From: Rhodomicrobium vannielii ATCC 17100 | GTDB taxonomy: Bacteria > Pseudomonadota > Alphaproteobacteria > Rhizobiales > Rhodomicrobiaceae | Length of the DNA: 64,000 nt | NCBI RefSeq assembly: GCF_000166055.1 | Contig: NC_014664.1 | Coordinates: forward strand, 1,017,927 to 1,081,926 | Reading direction: 5' to 3' | In this document: in pieces, positions 36,684-44,259 of the stretch | How the letters are laid out: each line of letters starts with the position of its first letter | Position numbering within the stretch: the first letter of the stretch is position 1 | Translations under genes and position numbers: made by a program | The notes under the pieces: model-generated | The model's database searches: none | What the model saw: the letters and a program-made list of their open reading frames with translations, nothing else | What the model was told of the DNA's origin: nothing

Positions 36684-38177
36684 GTGGACGAGATTGCCGG
36701 CATTCCGCCTTTGCCGACGGAGCCTTTCGGGCTGGCTGACGACAAGTTGCACGAAGAATGCGGCGTGTTCGGCGTTTTCAATCACCCGGAGGCCGCCGCG
36801 CTCACCGCGCTCGGTCTTCATGCCCTTCAACATCGCGGACAGGAAGCGGCGGGCATCGTCACCTTCGACGGCACGCAGTTCCATGCGGAACGCCGCCTCG
36901 GGCTCGTCGGCGATCACTTCAACCGCAAGGGCGTGATCGACAATCTGCGCGGCAATATGGCGGTCGGACATGTCCGTTATGCGACAGTTGGCGAAACGGC
37001 ACTCCGAAATGTCCAGCCGCTGTTCGCGGACCTCGACATCGGCGGTTGCGCGCTCGCCCATAATGGCAACCTCACCAATGCACTGACGCTTCGCCGCGAA
37101 CTCGTCTCCTCCGGCTCCATCTTCCAGTCCACGTCCGACACCGAAGTCATTGTCCATCTCATCGCGCGAAGCCGCGAGCGTCGCGACGGTTTCATGAGCC
37201 GCCTGTTCGACGCGCTACGCCAGATCGAGGGCGCCTATGCGCTCGCCGCGCTGACCCGCAAGCGACTCATCGGCATCCGCGACCCGCTCGGCATCCGGCC
37301 GCTCGTCATCGGCAAACTCGGCGACGCGACGATCCTTTCGTCCGAGACCTGTGCGCTCGACATCATCGGCGCGCAGTTCGTCCGCGAGGTCGAAAACGGC
37401 GAGGTGGTGGAAATCTCCGATCAGGGTATCGACAGCCACCGCGCCTTCCCGGCACAGCCCGCGCGGCCCTGCATCTTCGAATATATCTATTTCGCGCGTC
37501 CAGATTCCATCATGGGCGGGCATTGCGTCTATGACGTGCGCAAGGGCCTCGGCCGCGAACTCGCGCGAGAAGCCCCCGCCGACGCGGATGTCGTCGTGCC
37601 AGTGCCGGACTCGGGCGTCCCCGCCGCCATCGGCTATGCGCATGAGGCGCGCATCCCGTTCGAACTCGGAATCATCCGCAATCACTATGTCGGCCGAACC
37701 TTCATCGAGCCGGAACAGCGCATCCGCAAGCTCGGCGTGAAGCTGAAGCACAACCCGACGCCGTCGATCAGCGTCGAAGGCAAGCGCATCGTGCTCATCG
37801 ACGATTCCATCGTGCGCGGCACCACCTCGACCAAGATCGTCGCCATGATGCGCGAACATGGCGCGCGCGAGGTGCACATGCGCATCGCCTGCCCGCCGAT
37901 CAAATACCCCGACTTCTACGGCATCGATACGCCGGACACCGGTTCGCTGCTTGCCGCCAACCACGATGTAGAGGGCATGCGCCGCATCCTCGGCTGCGAC
38001 AGCCTCGCCTTCCTCACAGTAGACGGCACCTATCGCGCCCTCGGTCAGCCGCGCCGCGATCCCGACCACCCGCAATTCACCGACCATTGCTTCACGGGCG
38101 ACTACCCCACGCCGCTTCGTGACTGGGACGGGCCGGAACCGGGCCAGCAGCACCGGCTTTCGCTGATGGCGGTCTGA
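36684..38177 (+). CDS. purF: Amidophosphoribosyltransferase
   Basis: Catalyses the first committed step of purine synthesis, moving glutamine amide nitrogen to PRPP. The 497-residue protein begins with a 25-residue propeptide; Cys26 in HEECGVFG becomes the N-terminal nucleophile after processing. The glutaminase domain is followed by the phosphoribosyltransferase domain with the PRPP loop VLIDDSIVRGTTSTKI. The start is the GTG at 36684, with AGGA about 9 nt upstream. It is downstream of cvpA by 60 bp. Confidence 0.95.
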   Translation: MDEIAGIPPLPTEPFGLADDKLHEECGVFGVFNHPEAAALTALGLHALQHRGQEAAGIVTFDGTQFHAERRLGLVGDHFNRKGVIDNLRGNMAVGHVRYATVGETALRNVQPLFADLDIGGCALAHNGNLTNALTLRRELVSSGSIFQSTSDTEVIVHLIARSRERRDGFMSRLFDALRQIEGAYALAALTRKRLIGIRDPLGIRPLVIGKLGDATILSSETCALDIIGAQFVREVENGEVVEISDQGIDSHRAFPAQPARPCIFEYIYFARPDSIMGGHCVYDVRKGLGRELAREAPADADVVVPVPDSGVPAAIGYAHEARIPFELGIIRNHYVGRTFIEPEQRIRKLGVKLKHNPTPSISVEGKRIVLIDDSIVRGTTSTKIVAMMREHGAREVHMRIACPPIKYPDFYGIDTPDTGSLLAANHDVEGMRRILGCDSLAFLTVDGTYRALGQPRRDPDHPQFTDHCFTGDYPTPLRDWDGPEPGQQHRLSLMAV

Positions 38178-38275
38178 TTTTCAGTCAGGGCACCTTCACT
38201 GAAGATGCTCCAAGGTTTTGTTTCGTCGCGCTTGTCCGTGCGGAAAGCGCTCCAGCTCAAAAACGGTTGAAAAAC

Positions 38276-39019
38276 GTGACATCCGAATCTTCCCTGCCGC
38301 GCTTCGACGGCAAAGTCGCGCTCGTTACGGGCGCATCTCGCGGCATCGGGCGCGCTATCGCCAAGGCGCTCGCCCTTCAGGGTGCGCATGTGGTCGCCAC
38401 GGCCCGCACGCAAGGCGCGCTTGAGGAACTCGACGACGAGGTGCGGACCGCCGGCGGCGTGCCGCTCTCGCTCATGCCGTTCGACCTCGACAAGCAGCTC
38501 GACGAAATCGACACGCTCGGGCCGACGCTCTATCAGCGCTGGCAGAAGCTCGACATCTTCGTCGGCAATGCAGGGCTCCTCGGCCCGCTTTCGCCGCTCG
38601 GGCACATCAAGGAGGGCGACTGGGCGCTCACGCTCCAGATCAACCTCACGGCCAACTGGCGGCTGATCCGCACGCTCGATCCTGTGCTGAAGCTGTCGCC
38701 CGCGGGCCGCGTGCTGTTCCTCACCTCCGGCGCAGCGCAGCGCGCCCGCGCCTATTGGGGGCCGTATTCGGTCTCGAAGGCCGGCCTCGATGCGCTCGCG
38801 AAGACCTACGCGCACGAAAACGCCTCGACCAACATCCGCGTGAACCTGCTCGATCCGGGCAAGGTGCGCACGCACATGCGCGCGAAAGCCTATCCCGGCG
38901 AGGAGCCGAACACGCTTCCCGCGCCGGACGCGCTCGTGCCGCTCGCGCTGTCGCTCCTGACGCCCGAAACTACGGCGTCGGGGGAGATCTTCACCTTTAC
39001 GCCGGAAACGTCGCTCTAG
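38276..39019 (+). CDS. SDR family NAD(P)-dependent oxidoreductase
   Basis: A classical short-chain dehydrogenase, 247 residues. The cofactor loop VALVTGASRGIGRAIA is near residues 14-29, FVGNAG replaces the usual NNAG motif, and the catalytic YSVSKAG is intact. The C-terminal region is short. The substrate is unknown; the conserved position after purF suggests a housekeeping function. I chose the GTG at 38276; a TTG at 38267 is an alternative. The stop codon TAG lies inside the left arm of the palindrome at 39016-39091. Confidence 0.8.
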   Translation: MTSESSLPRFDGKVALVTGASRGIGRAIAKALALQGAHVVATARTQGALEELDDEVRTAGGVPLSLMPFDLDKQLDEIDTLGPTLYQRWQKLDIFVGNAGLLGPLSPLGHIKEGDWALTLQINLTANWRLIRTLDPVLKLSPAGRVLFLTSGAAQRARAYWGPYSVSKAGLDALAKTYAHENASTNIRVNLLDPGKVRTHMRAKAYPGEEPNTLPAPDALVPLALSLLTPETTASGEIFTFTPETSL

Positions 39020-39091
39020 TGGTCCGATTCCGACATTTGCATTCGTTTGCAGCACCCTCGCAAGCAAATGACGGAATCAGAGGACCACTAG
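39016..39091. repeat. Long imperfect palindrome, copy 1
   Basis: A 76-bp element bounded by CTAGTGGTCC and GGACCACTAG (perfect 10-bp outer arms). After a 3-nt bulge, GATTCCG-A-CATTTGC pairs with GCAAATG-A-CGGAATC, with one mismatch. It is the same architecture as copy 2 at 39105-39182. The left arm overlaps the stop codon of the SDR gene. Confidence 0.85.
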
Positions 39092-39104
39092 CAAATCCTT
39101 GATT

Positions 39105-39182
39105 CTAGTGGAGCTTCTTAATTTGACATTTGAGCGAAAGCTTTCAGCAGCCGGGACTCAAATGTCAAATTCGCTCCACTAG
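39105..39182. repeat. Long imperfect palindrome, copy 2
   Basis: A 78-bp element bounded by CTAGTGGAGC and GCTCCACTAG. After a 4-nt bulge, AATTTGACATTTGAG pairs perfectly with CTCAAATGTCAAATT. It shares CTAGTGG and GACATTTG with copy 1, 13 bp to the left. Where the copies differ (TCC versus AGC), each copy's other arm carries the matching complement. Confidence 0.85.
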
Positions 39183-39259
39183 CTTCGCAGTCCTCCTTCA
39201 TCGTGCGGCGTGGCGTCTTACATAAGCGTGAGGCCGCAACGCGAAGAGGAACCGGTTTC

Positions 39260-39829
39260 ATGGCGTCGAACCGTTCGATGAAGGAGAACAAGCTCGACGT
39301 GCGAACGGGCGGGCTTCTCCTGCGGCCGCTTGAGAAAGACGATCTGCTGTTCGTCCACAAGCTCGATAACAATTCGAGCATGATGCATTACTGGTTCGAG
39401 GAGCCGTACGAGGCTTACGTCGAGCTTCAGGAGCTTTACGAGAAGCACATCCACGACCAGACGGAACGCCGCTTCGTGGTCGAGGTGGAGGGCCACCGGG
39501 TCGGCCTCGTGGAACTCGTCGAAATCAACTACATCCACCGCCGCGCCGAGTTCCAGATCATGATCGCGCCGGAGTTTCAGGGGCGCGGCTACGCGAAAAA
39601 GGCGACGAGCCTCGCGATGCAATACGCCTTCTCGACGCTCAATCTCTACAAGCTCTATCTCGTCGTGGACGCCGACAACGAGAAGGCTATCCACATTTAC
39701 GAGCAGATGGGCTTCATCAAGGAAGGCGATCTGATCAAGGAATTCTTCGTGGAGGGCGAATATCACAACGCCCTGCGGATGTGCATCTTTCAGGACCAGT
39801 TCTTCCGCGATCACGCGCGCAGGAAGTAG
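39260..39829 (+). CDS. speG: Spermidine N-acetyltransferase (SpeG type)
   Basis: A GNAT enzyme of 189 residues that acetylates spermidine or spermine with acetyl-CoA to limit polyamine toxicity. The match to enterobacterial SpeG is strong along the whole protein: [69 protein letters not shown] and [19 protein letters not shown]. The acetyl-CoA loop is [17 protein letters not shown] lies 9 nt before the chosen ATG. The surrounding genes are alphaproteobacterial housekeeping genes, and it sits directly after the two palindromes, so lateral acquisition is plausible but unproven. Confidence 0.93.
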   Translation: MASNRSMKENKLDVRTGGLLLRPLEKDDLLFVHKLDNNSSMMHYWFEEPYEAYVELQELYEKHIHDQTERRFVVEVEGHRVGLVELVEINYIHRRAEFQIMIAPEFQGRGYAKKATSLAMQYAFSTLNLYKLYLVVDADNEKAIHIYEQMGFIKEGDLIKEFFVEGEYHNALRMCIFQDQFFRDHARRK

Positions 39830-39997
39830 CGGCGCGCTTGGAACGCCGCCGCCTCGCGGTTTCCTTCGCGCGCGCCGCAAACGCATCGTGGCGCGATCGG
39901 ACGCGGCACCGGCGCCAACAGCTTGTCAGCATCAAATCGCGTCCGACTTGACGCGGGTGCAACCTGGCTCGCGCTCGCTTAAGTCACAGCCGCGCCG

Positions 39998-41227
39998 CTA
40001 CCGCCGATCCGGCGAAAGATCCGCGTAATTCGGGAACTTCTGCAACGTCTCCTCGCCGCGCGTCGGCTCAAGATACGGCAGCACGCGCCTCAGGATCGCG
40101 TTGGCGATGGGCGATGTGTGGCGCACATACAGGTCGAGCGGGCGCAGTTCATGCCGCATTTGCAGCTTCGGGCCGTAGCCGAGGCTCGTGCTGACGATCT
40201 CCTTGAAGCCGTTCTCAATTGCCCATGAAATCGTGTCGCGCATCACGTAGAAGTAAAGGTGAAGCTGCAATGCGATGGTGTAATCGAGGCCGAGATATTC
40301 GCCGTAGAGCTTGTCGCCCTCGATGAGGCAAAGCGAAAACGCGATCACCCTGCCCTCTTGCCGCCAGATGAAGAACCGCGCCTTGTCGGGCATGCGGCGG
40401 CCAAGCTCGGCGAAGTACGCTTTCGTGAGCTTCTCGAACTTCATGTCCGACTTTTCGTAAACCTGCTCGTAAAGCGCGAAAATCTGGTCGAGCGCATCGC
40501 CAGCATTGTGGCGCACTTCAAGCTCGATCGGCGCAGACTGTTCCGCAGCCTTGAACTTCTTGCGAAATTCGGTACGGCGCTTGCTCTTGATCGCCTTGTT
40601 CAGATAGTCGTCAAAGCTCTTGTATGTGGAGATGTCGAGCCGCGTCATCGGCATGCTCGGAATCGCCGTGAAGCCCTTCTCGCGGAATGCGGACAGCGCC
40701 TCGCGATACTCGGCCGGGAACTCCTTCAGCACGATCAGCGACGCCTTCTCCGCCCGCGCGAGGCGAACGATATCGGCCGAGAGCACCTCGGCTTCGCGCG
40801 CCCGCGTGGCCTGATCCTTCGCGGCGAGATGACCTTCGCCCGCTGCGCACCCCATCATCAGCGTGCGCATGGTCAGAAAGCGTGGCCAGACGCGACGCAC
40901 GCGGTCGACGAACCCTTTGAGGCGCTGCCCGGAGCCCGCGACCAGATCCTGATCGAGCACAAAGAACGGCTGCACCGCCATGGCGCGGCCAAAGCGGTCG
41001 GTCAGGGCAAAATAGCGATAGCGAAATTCCGGGCAGACCGTGTCTTCGACGATCTCGTAATAGCGGCTGTCTTTCCTCAGATGCGCGAAGGCATTCGACC
41101 AGGCAGGCATGCCCACCAGCGAGCGCCGCTCGACAACGGAAACGCTACCCTTGGCCGGAACGCCCAGTTCGGCGGAACGCGCCACGGGGCCGCGAACATA
41201 CTCGACCCGCTCCAATAAACTCGACAT
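39998..41227 (-). CDS. GNAT/FemAB-like acetyltransferase-fold protein
   Basis: A 409-residue protein with a C-terminal acetyltransferase (FemAB or BioF2-like, Acetyltransf_6) fold: DDYLNKAIKSKRRTEFRKKF, VIAFSLCLIEGDKLYGEYLG, then YFYVMRDTISWAIENGFKEI. Such proteins appear near cell-surface polysaccharide and lipid genes, but the acceptor is unknown. The N-terminal 130 residues are less conserved. I use the ATG at 41227; the frame opens at a TTG at 41230. It converges on speG. Confidence 0.75.
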   Translation of the reverse strand: MSSLLERVEYVRGPVARSAELGVPAKGSVSVVERRSLVGMPAWSNAFAHLRKDSRYYEIVEDTVCPEFRYRYFALTDRFGRAMAVQPFFVLDQDLVAGSGQRLKGFVDRVRRVWPRFLTMRTLMMGCAAGEGHLAAKDQATRAREAEVLSADIVRLARAEKASLIVLKEFPAEYREALSAFREKGFTAIPSMPMTRLDISTYKSFDDYLNKAIKSKRRTEFRKKFKAAEQSAPIELEVRHNAGDALDQIFALYEQVYEKSDMKFEKLTKAYFAELGRRMPDKARFFIWRQEGRVIAFSLCLIEGDKLYGEYLGLDYTIALQLHLYFYVMRDTISWAIENGFKEIVSTSLGYGPKLQMRHELRPLDLYVRHTSPIANAILRRVLPYLEPTRGEETLQKFPNYADLSPDRR

Positions 41228-41569
41228 CAAGAACGCCCCACGCTTATGGTCGAATCGATGGACAAGCCCAATGCGCCATCGAAGTTCCCTTGGTATAACT
41301 GCTGTTTAATGATCGGAGCGGGAATCGCAAAGCCGAACTTGTCGCAAAACTTAATGCTCGCGCGAGAGTGATGGCCGCGTGTAACGCTCTGAAAGGGTGC
41401 GGATCAGCCCCGCCGCGACCCAGCAAGCGCCAGCGCAATCGCCCGCACCGCGCATTGCGAGCAACCGCCGACGAGACAGCGTCGCGCATTCCCGCCAATG
41501 CGGTGTGACGCTTCAAGCTGCTGTCTTCGAAGGCTTTTCACGCGCGAAGCCGCGACCCGGCGGCTCTAT
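41228..41569. other. Intergenic stretch between the GNAT-like and ExoD genes
   Basis: About 340 bases with no supported gene. A minus-strand frame (41244-41516) lacks a ribosome site and family motifs. I find no clear hairpin or promoter. Confidence 0.5.
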
Positions 41570-42220
41570 CTAAAGCATGCCGATGACGGCCTTTAGGGCC
41601 TGTATGCCGATTGCGAATGCGAGGACCAGATAGAGAACGCCGAGGAAGCCGAGCGCCGCGCCGAGGCTCGCCGCCTTGCCGTCCTTCTCGATAATACCGA
41701 CCGACATGAAAGCTATGCCGAAAGCGGGCAGGATGTTGCCGAACGGCATCGGCAGCATGAGGAAGGCGGCGACGATGGCGATGTAGAGGCCGAGGAGCCG
41801 CTCGCCGCCGTCGCTGACCACCACCTGCCAGCGCGGGCGGGCGCGCTTCTCGATCCAGATGAGAAACCGCTCGGCGCGGTCGGCGACGGCTTCGAAGATC
41901 GCGGACGGGATGACCTGCCGGCGCATCACCTGCGGAAGCCAGACCTTCTTGCGGCCGGAGGCGAGTTGAAGCCCCAGCAGCACGACGGGCGCGCCGAGTA
42001 TGAAGGAAATTCCCGGTATCACGGCATTCGGCAGCGCGAAGAGGATCATCAGCACGCCGAAGCCGCCGTCTTCCAGCGCATCAAGCACCTCGCCGACGGT
42101 TACGGGCCGACCGCGCGTTCTCTCCGCGAGGTCGCGAACGGCTTGCGACGTCGCCGGACGTTCTTCGACGATGGTTGCAGGAAGGAGCGGCTGGGGGGCT
42201 TTGGTGTCTTCGAGCGTCAC
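41570..42220 (-). CDS. exoD: ExoD family membrane protein
   Basis: A 216-residue membrane protein of the ExoD family, named for a Sinorhizobium gene affecting exopolysaccharide and alkaline tolerance. The N-terminal region has LAERTRGRPVTVGEVLDALE, followed by hydrophobic segments (FGVLMILFALPNAVIPGIS, LLGLYIAIVAAFLMLPMPFG, GFLGVLYLVLAFAIGI). The GTG start overlaps the stop of the kinase gene as GTGA, so the two are translationally coupled. The biochemical activity of ExoD is not established. Confidence 0.82.
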   Translation of the reverse strand: MTLEDTKAPQPLLPATIVEERPATSQAVRDLAERTRGRPVTVGEVLDALEDGGFGVLMILFALPNAVIPGISFILGAPVVLLGLQLASGRKKVWLPQVMRRQVIPSAIFEAVADRAERFLIWIEKRARPRWQVVVSDGGERLLGLYIAIVAAFLMLPMPFGNILPAFGIAFMSVGIIEKDGKAASLGAALGFLGVLYLVLAFAIGIQALKAVIGML

Positions 42221-44109
42221 GCAGCCTCGCGCCCGACAATGTCCTTCTCGTCCTGAACCGGCAGAATGCACGTGACCGTGGTGCCCTCGCCGACGCGACT
42301 CTTGATGTCGAGCTTGCCGCCATGCATCTCGACCAGAGACCGCGAAATCGCCAGCCCGAGACCGGTTCCTTTGTGTCCTTTGGTCAACTGATTGCTCACC
42401 TGTTCAAACGGCCTGCCGAGGCGACCGAGGTCGTGCTTCGGGATACCAACACCTGTGTCCGCAATTGCGATCCGTATGCTGCCGCGATAGCGGTAGGCGC
42501 GCAGCGAAACCTTTCCGTCTTGCGGCGTGAATTTCACTGCGTTCGACAACAGATTGATCAGCACCTGTTTCAGCGCGCGCCGGTCTCCGTACAGCGAAAT
42601 GCTCGTGTTGCCCGACTGGCTCAATTCCACGTTGCCTTCCATTGCAACAGGACTGACCACCGAGAGACACTCCTGAAACACATCGCTCATGGTGAACCAT
42701 TCGGGCGAAAGCGTCCAGCGGCCGGCCTCAATCTTGGACATGTCGAGGATGTCATTGATCATTTCGAGGAGGTAGCGCCCGCTGTTGTGGATGTCCTTCA
42801 CGTAGGATTCGTATTTCGGGTTGCCGATGGGGCCAAGCACACCGTCGCGCATCATTTCCGAAAAGCCGATGATGGCGTTCAGCGGCGTGCGAAGCTCGTG
42901 GCTGACATTGGCAAGGAATTCCGACTTCGCCTGATTGGCGGCTTCGGCGCGGATCTTCTCTTCGTTGTAGGACTCCGCGAGTTCGCGAAGCTGCCGCGCC
43001 TGAATTTCCAGTTGCCTGCGGCTTTGCTCGAAGCCGTCCACCCTCGCTCGCATCTGCTGCTCCCGTTCGAGAACCCGGTGCTGCGTCTGCTTCTGCATGG
43101 TTATGTCCGTGCCGAAGCTCACCAAGGTTCCCTCCCCCGTCCAGTATTCGCCGATCTGGAGCCAGGTACCATCGCCGAGTTGCCGTTCCTGAAGCTGGAA
43201 CCGACCCACCACGCCGCGCCCTTCCGGCGGCCGCTGCGCGATGGCCTCCTGCGTCTGCGCCTGTATCGCCTCGTAGGATGTGCCGGGCAGCGCCGCCGCA
43301 GCCGACACGCGATAAAGCTGGCGAAACTTGCGGTTGCACAGCACGAGACGGTTTTCACGATCCCAGATCGCAATGGAAATAGGTAGCGATTCCACGATTT
43401 CGGGCAACGACGGAAAGCCCTCGAGCCCCTGCGGGCTCTGGCTTGGGTCTATGGGAACGAGAAGGCCCTCGAAGGCGGGAGCGCCTTGAGGCGTCGAAGA
43501 TATTTCCCCTCTTAGCTGGAAGGTGCGCCAGCCCTTTTCCGCATCCTTGATACGCACAGGCCAATTGACGCGCTTCTGGCCGCTTTTCAGCGCCTGCGAT
43601 ATCGAGGCGTAGAGGAAGTCGTCGGGATGGAGCCAGTGGCGCAAATCGCGGAAGCTTGCCGGCCGACTTTCGCCGGTTGGAAAAACGCCGCCCGCATCGC
43701 CCGACCAGACGAGATCGCCGGTAACGAGATCCCAGCGCAGCCCAAGCGCGCCCGCCGCCTCCACGCCCTGCGCGTGCCTCGCGATCGCAAGCCGCGCGGC
43801 CTCGGCACGATCGAGGCAGCGGCGGCACATCCAGAGGCAGGACACCAGAGACAGGGCGGCCGCACTAAGGCAGAACGCGACCGCCTCCGGCTCTACCGGC
43901 GTCGAGCCGAAGCAAAGCACGGCGAGTAGCCCGAGGGCGGCAAGGCCGGTGCCACCGAGAACCGTCAGCAATTGCCTGGCCTGGACGAGAGCGCCCGGCA
44001 CTTGAGACGGTCCCGGCGTTGTGTCCGATTTCAGCGAAAGGTCTACCGTGCGCGGCGCCTCGACAGCGCGCGCATTGGAAAAGGTCTGGCTCAGCTCATG
44101 AAGCGCCAT
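42217..44109 (-). CDS. PAS-domain sensor histidine kinase (PleC/PdhS-like)
   Basis: A 630-residue membrane kinase. Two transmembrane segments lie near 48-67 and 77-97, followed by two PAS-like regions (about 115-225 and 240-345), a coiled-coil linker and the DHp domain with phospho-accepting His404 in FLANVSHELRTPLNAIIGFS. The ATPase domain has the N, G1 and G2 boxes (NLLSNAVKF, ADTGVGIP, GTGLGLAIS). The H-box matches kinases of the PleC/DivJ/PdhS group that feed the DivK-CckA-CtrA network, but this assignment is tentative. The gene is coupled to exoD by a GTGA overlap. Confidence 0.85.
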   Translation of the reverse strand: MALHELSQTFSNARAVEAPRTVDLSLKSDTTPGPSQVPGALVQARQLLTVLGGTGLAALGLLAVLCFGSTPVEPEAVAFCLSAAALSLVSCLWMCRRCLDRAEAARLAIARHAQGVEAAGALGLRWDLVTGDLVWSGDAGGVFPTGESRPASFRDLRHWLHPDDFLYASISQALKSGQKRVNWPVRIKDAEKGWRTFQLRGEISSTPQGAPAFEGLLVPIDPSQSPQGLEGFPSLPEIVESLPISIAIWDRENRLVLCNRKFRQLYRVSAAAALPGTSYEAIQAQTQEAIAQRPPEGRGVVGRFQLQERQLGDGTWLQIGEYWTGEGTLVSFGTDITMQKQTQHRVLEREQQMRARVDGFEQSRRQLEIQARQLRELAESYNEEKIRAEAANQAKSEFLANVSHELRTPLNAIIGFSEMMRDGVLGPIGNPKYESYVKDIHNSGRYLLEMINDILDMSKIEAGRWTLSPEWFTMSDVFQECLSVVSPVAMEGNVELSQSGNTSISLYGDRRALKQVLINLLSNAVKFTPQDGKVSLRAYRYRGSIRIAIADTGVGIPKHDLGRLGRPFEQVSNQLTKGHKGTGLGLAISRSLVEMHGGKLDIKSRVGEGTTVTCILPVQDEKDIVGREAA

Positions 44110-44259
44110 GTCTTCCCGCCGGTAGATCAGCCCCGGAATTAGTCTTAGTCACCGTAATCTTAACATGAGCAGGATTAGTTAAGAAAGAGTCACCGTGTGT
44201 ATACAGGTCTCGCCACAACCGGAAGTATTCCACATACCAATGCGGCGACTCGAACCGCT

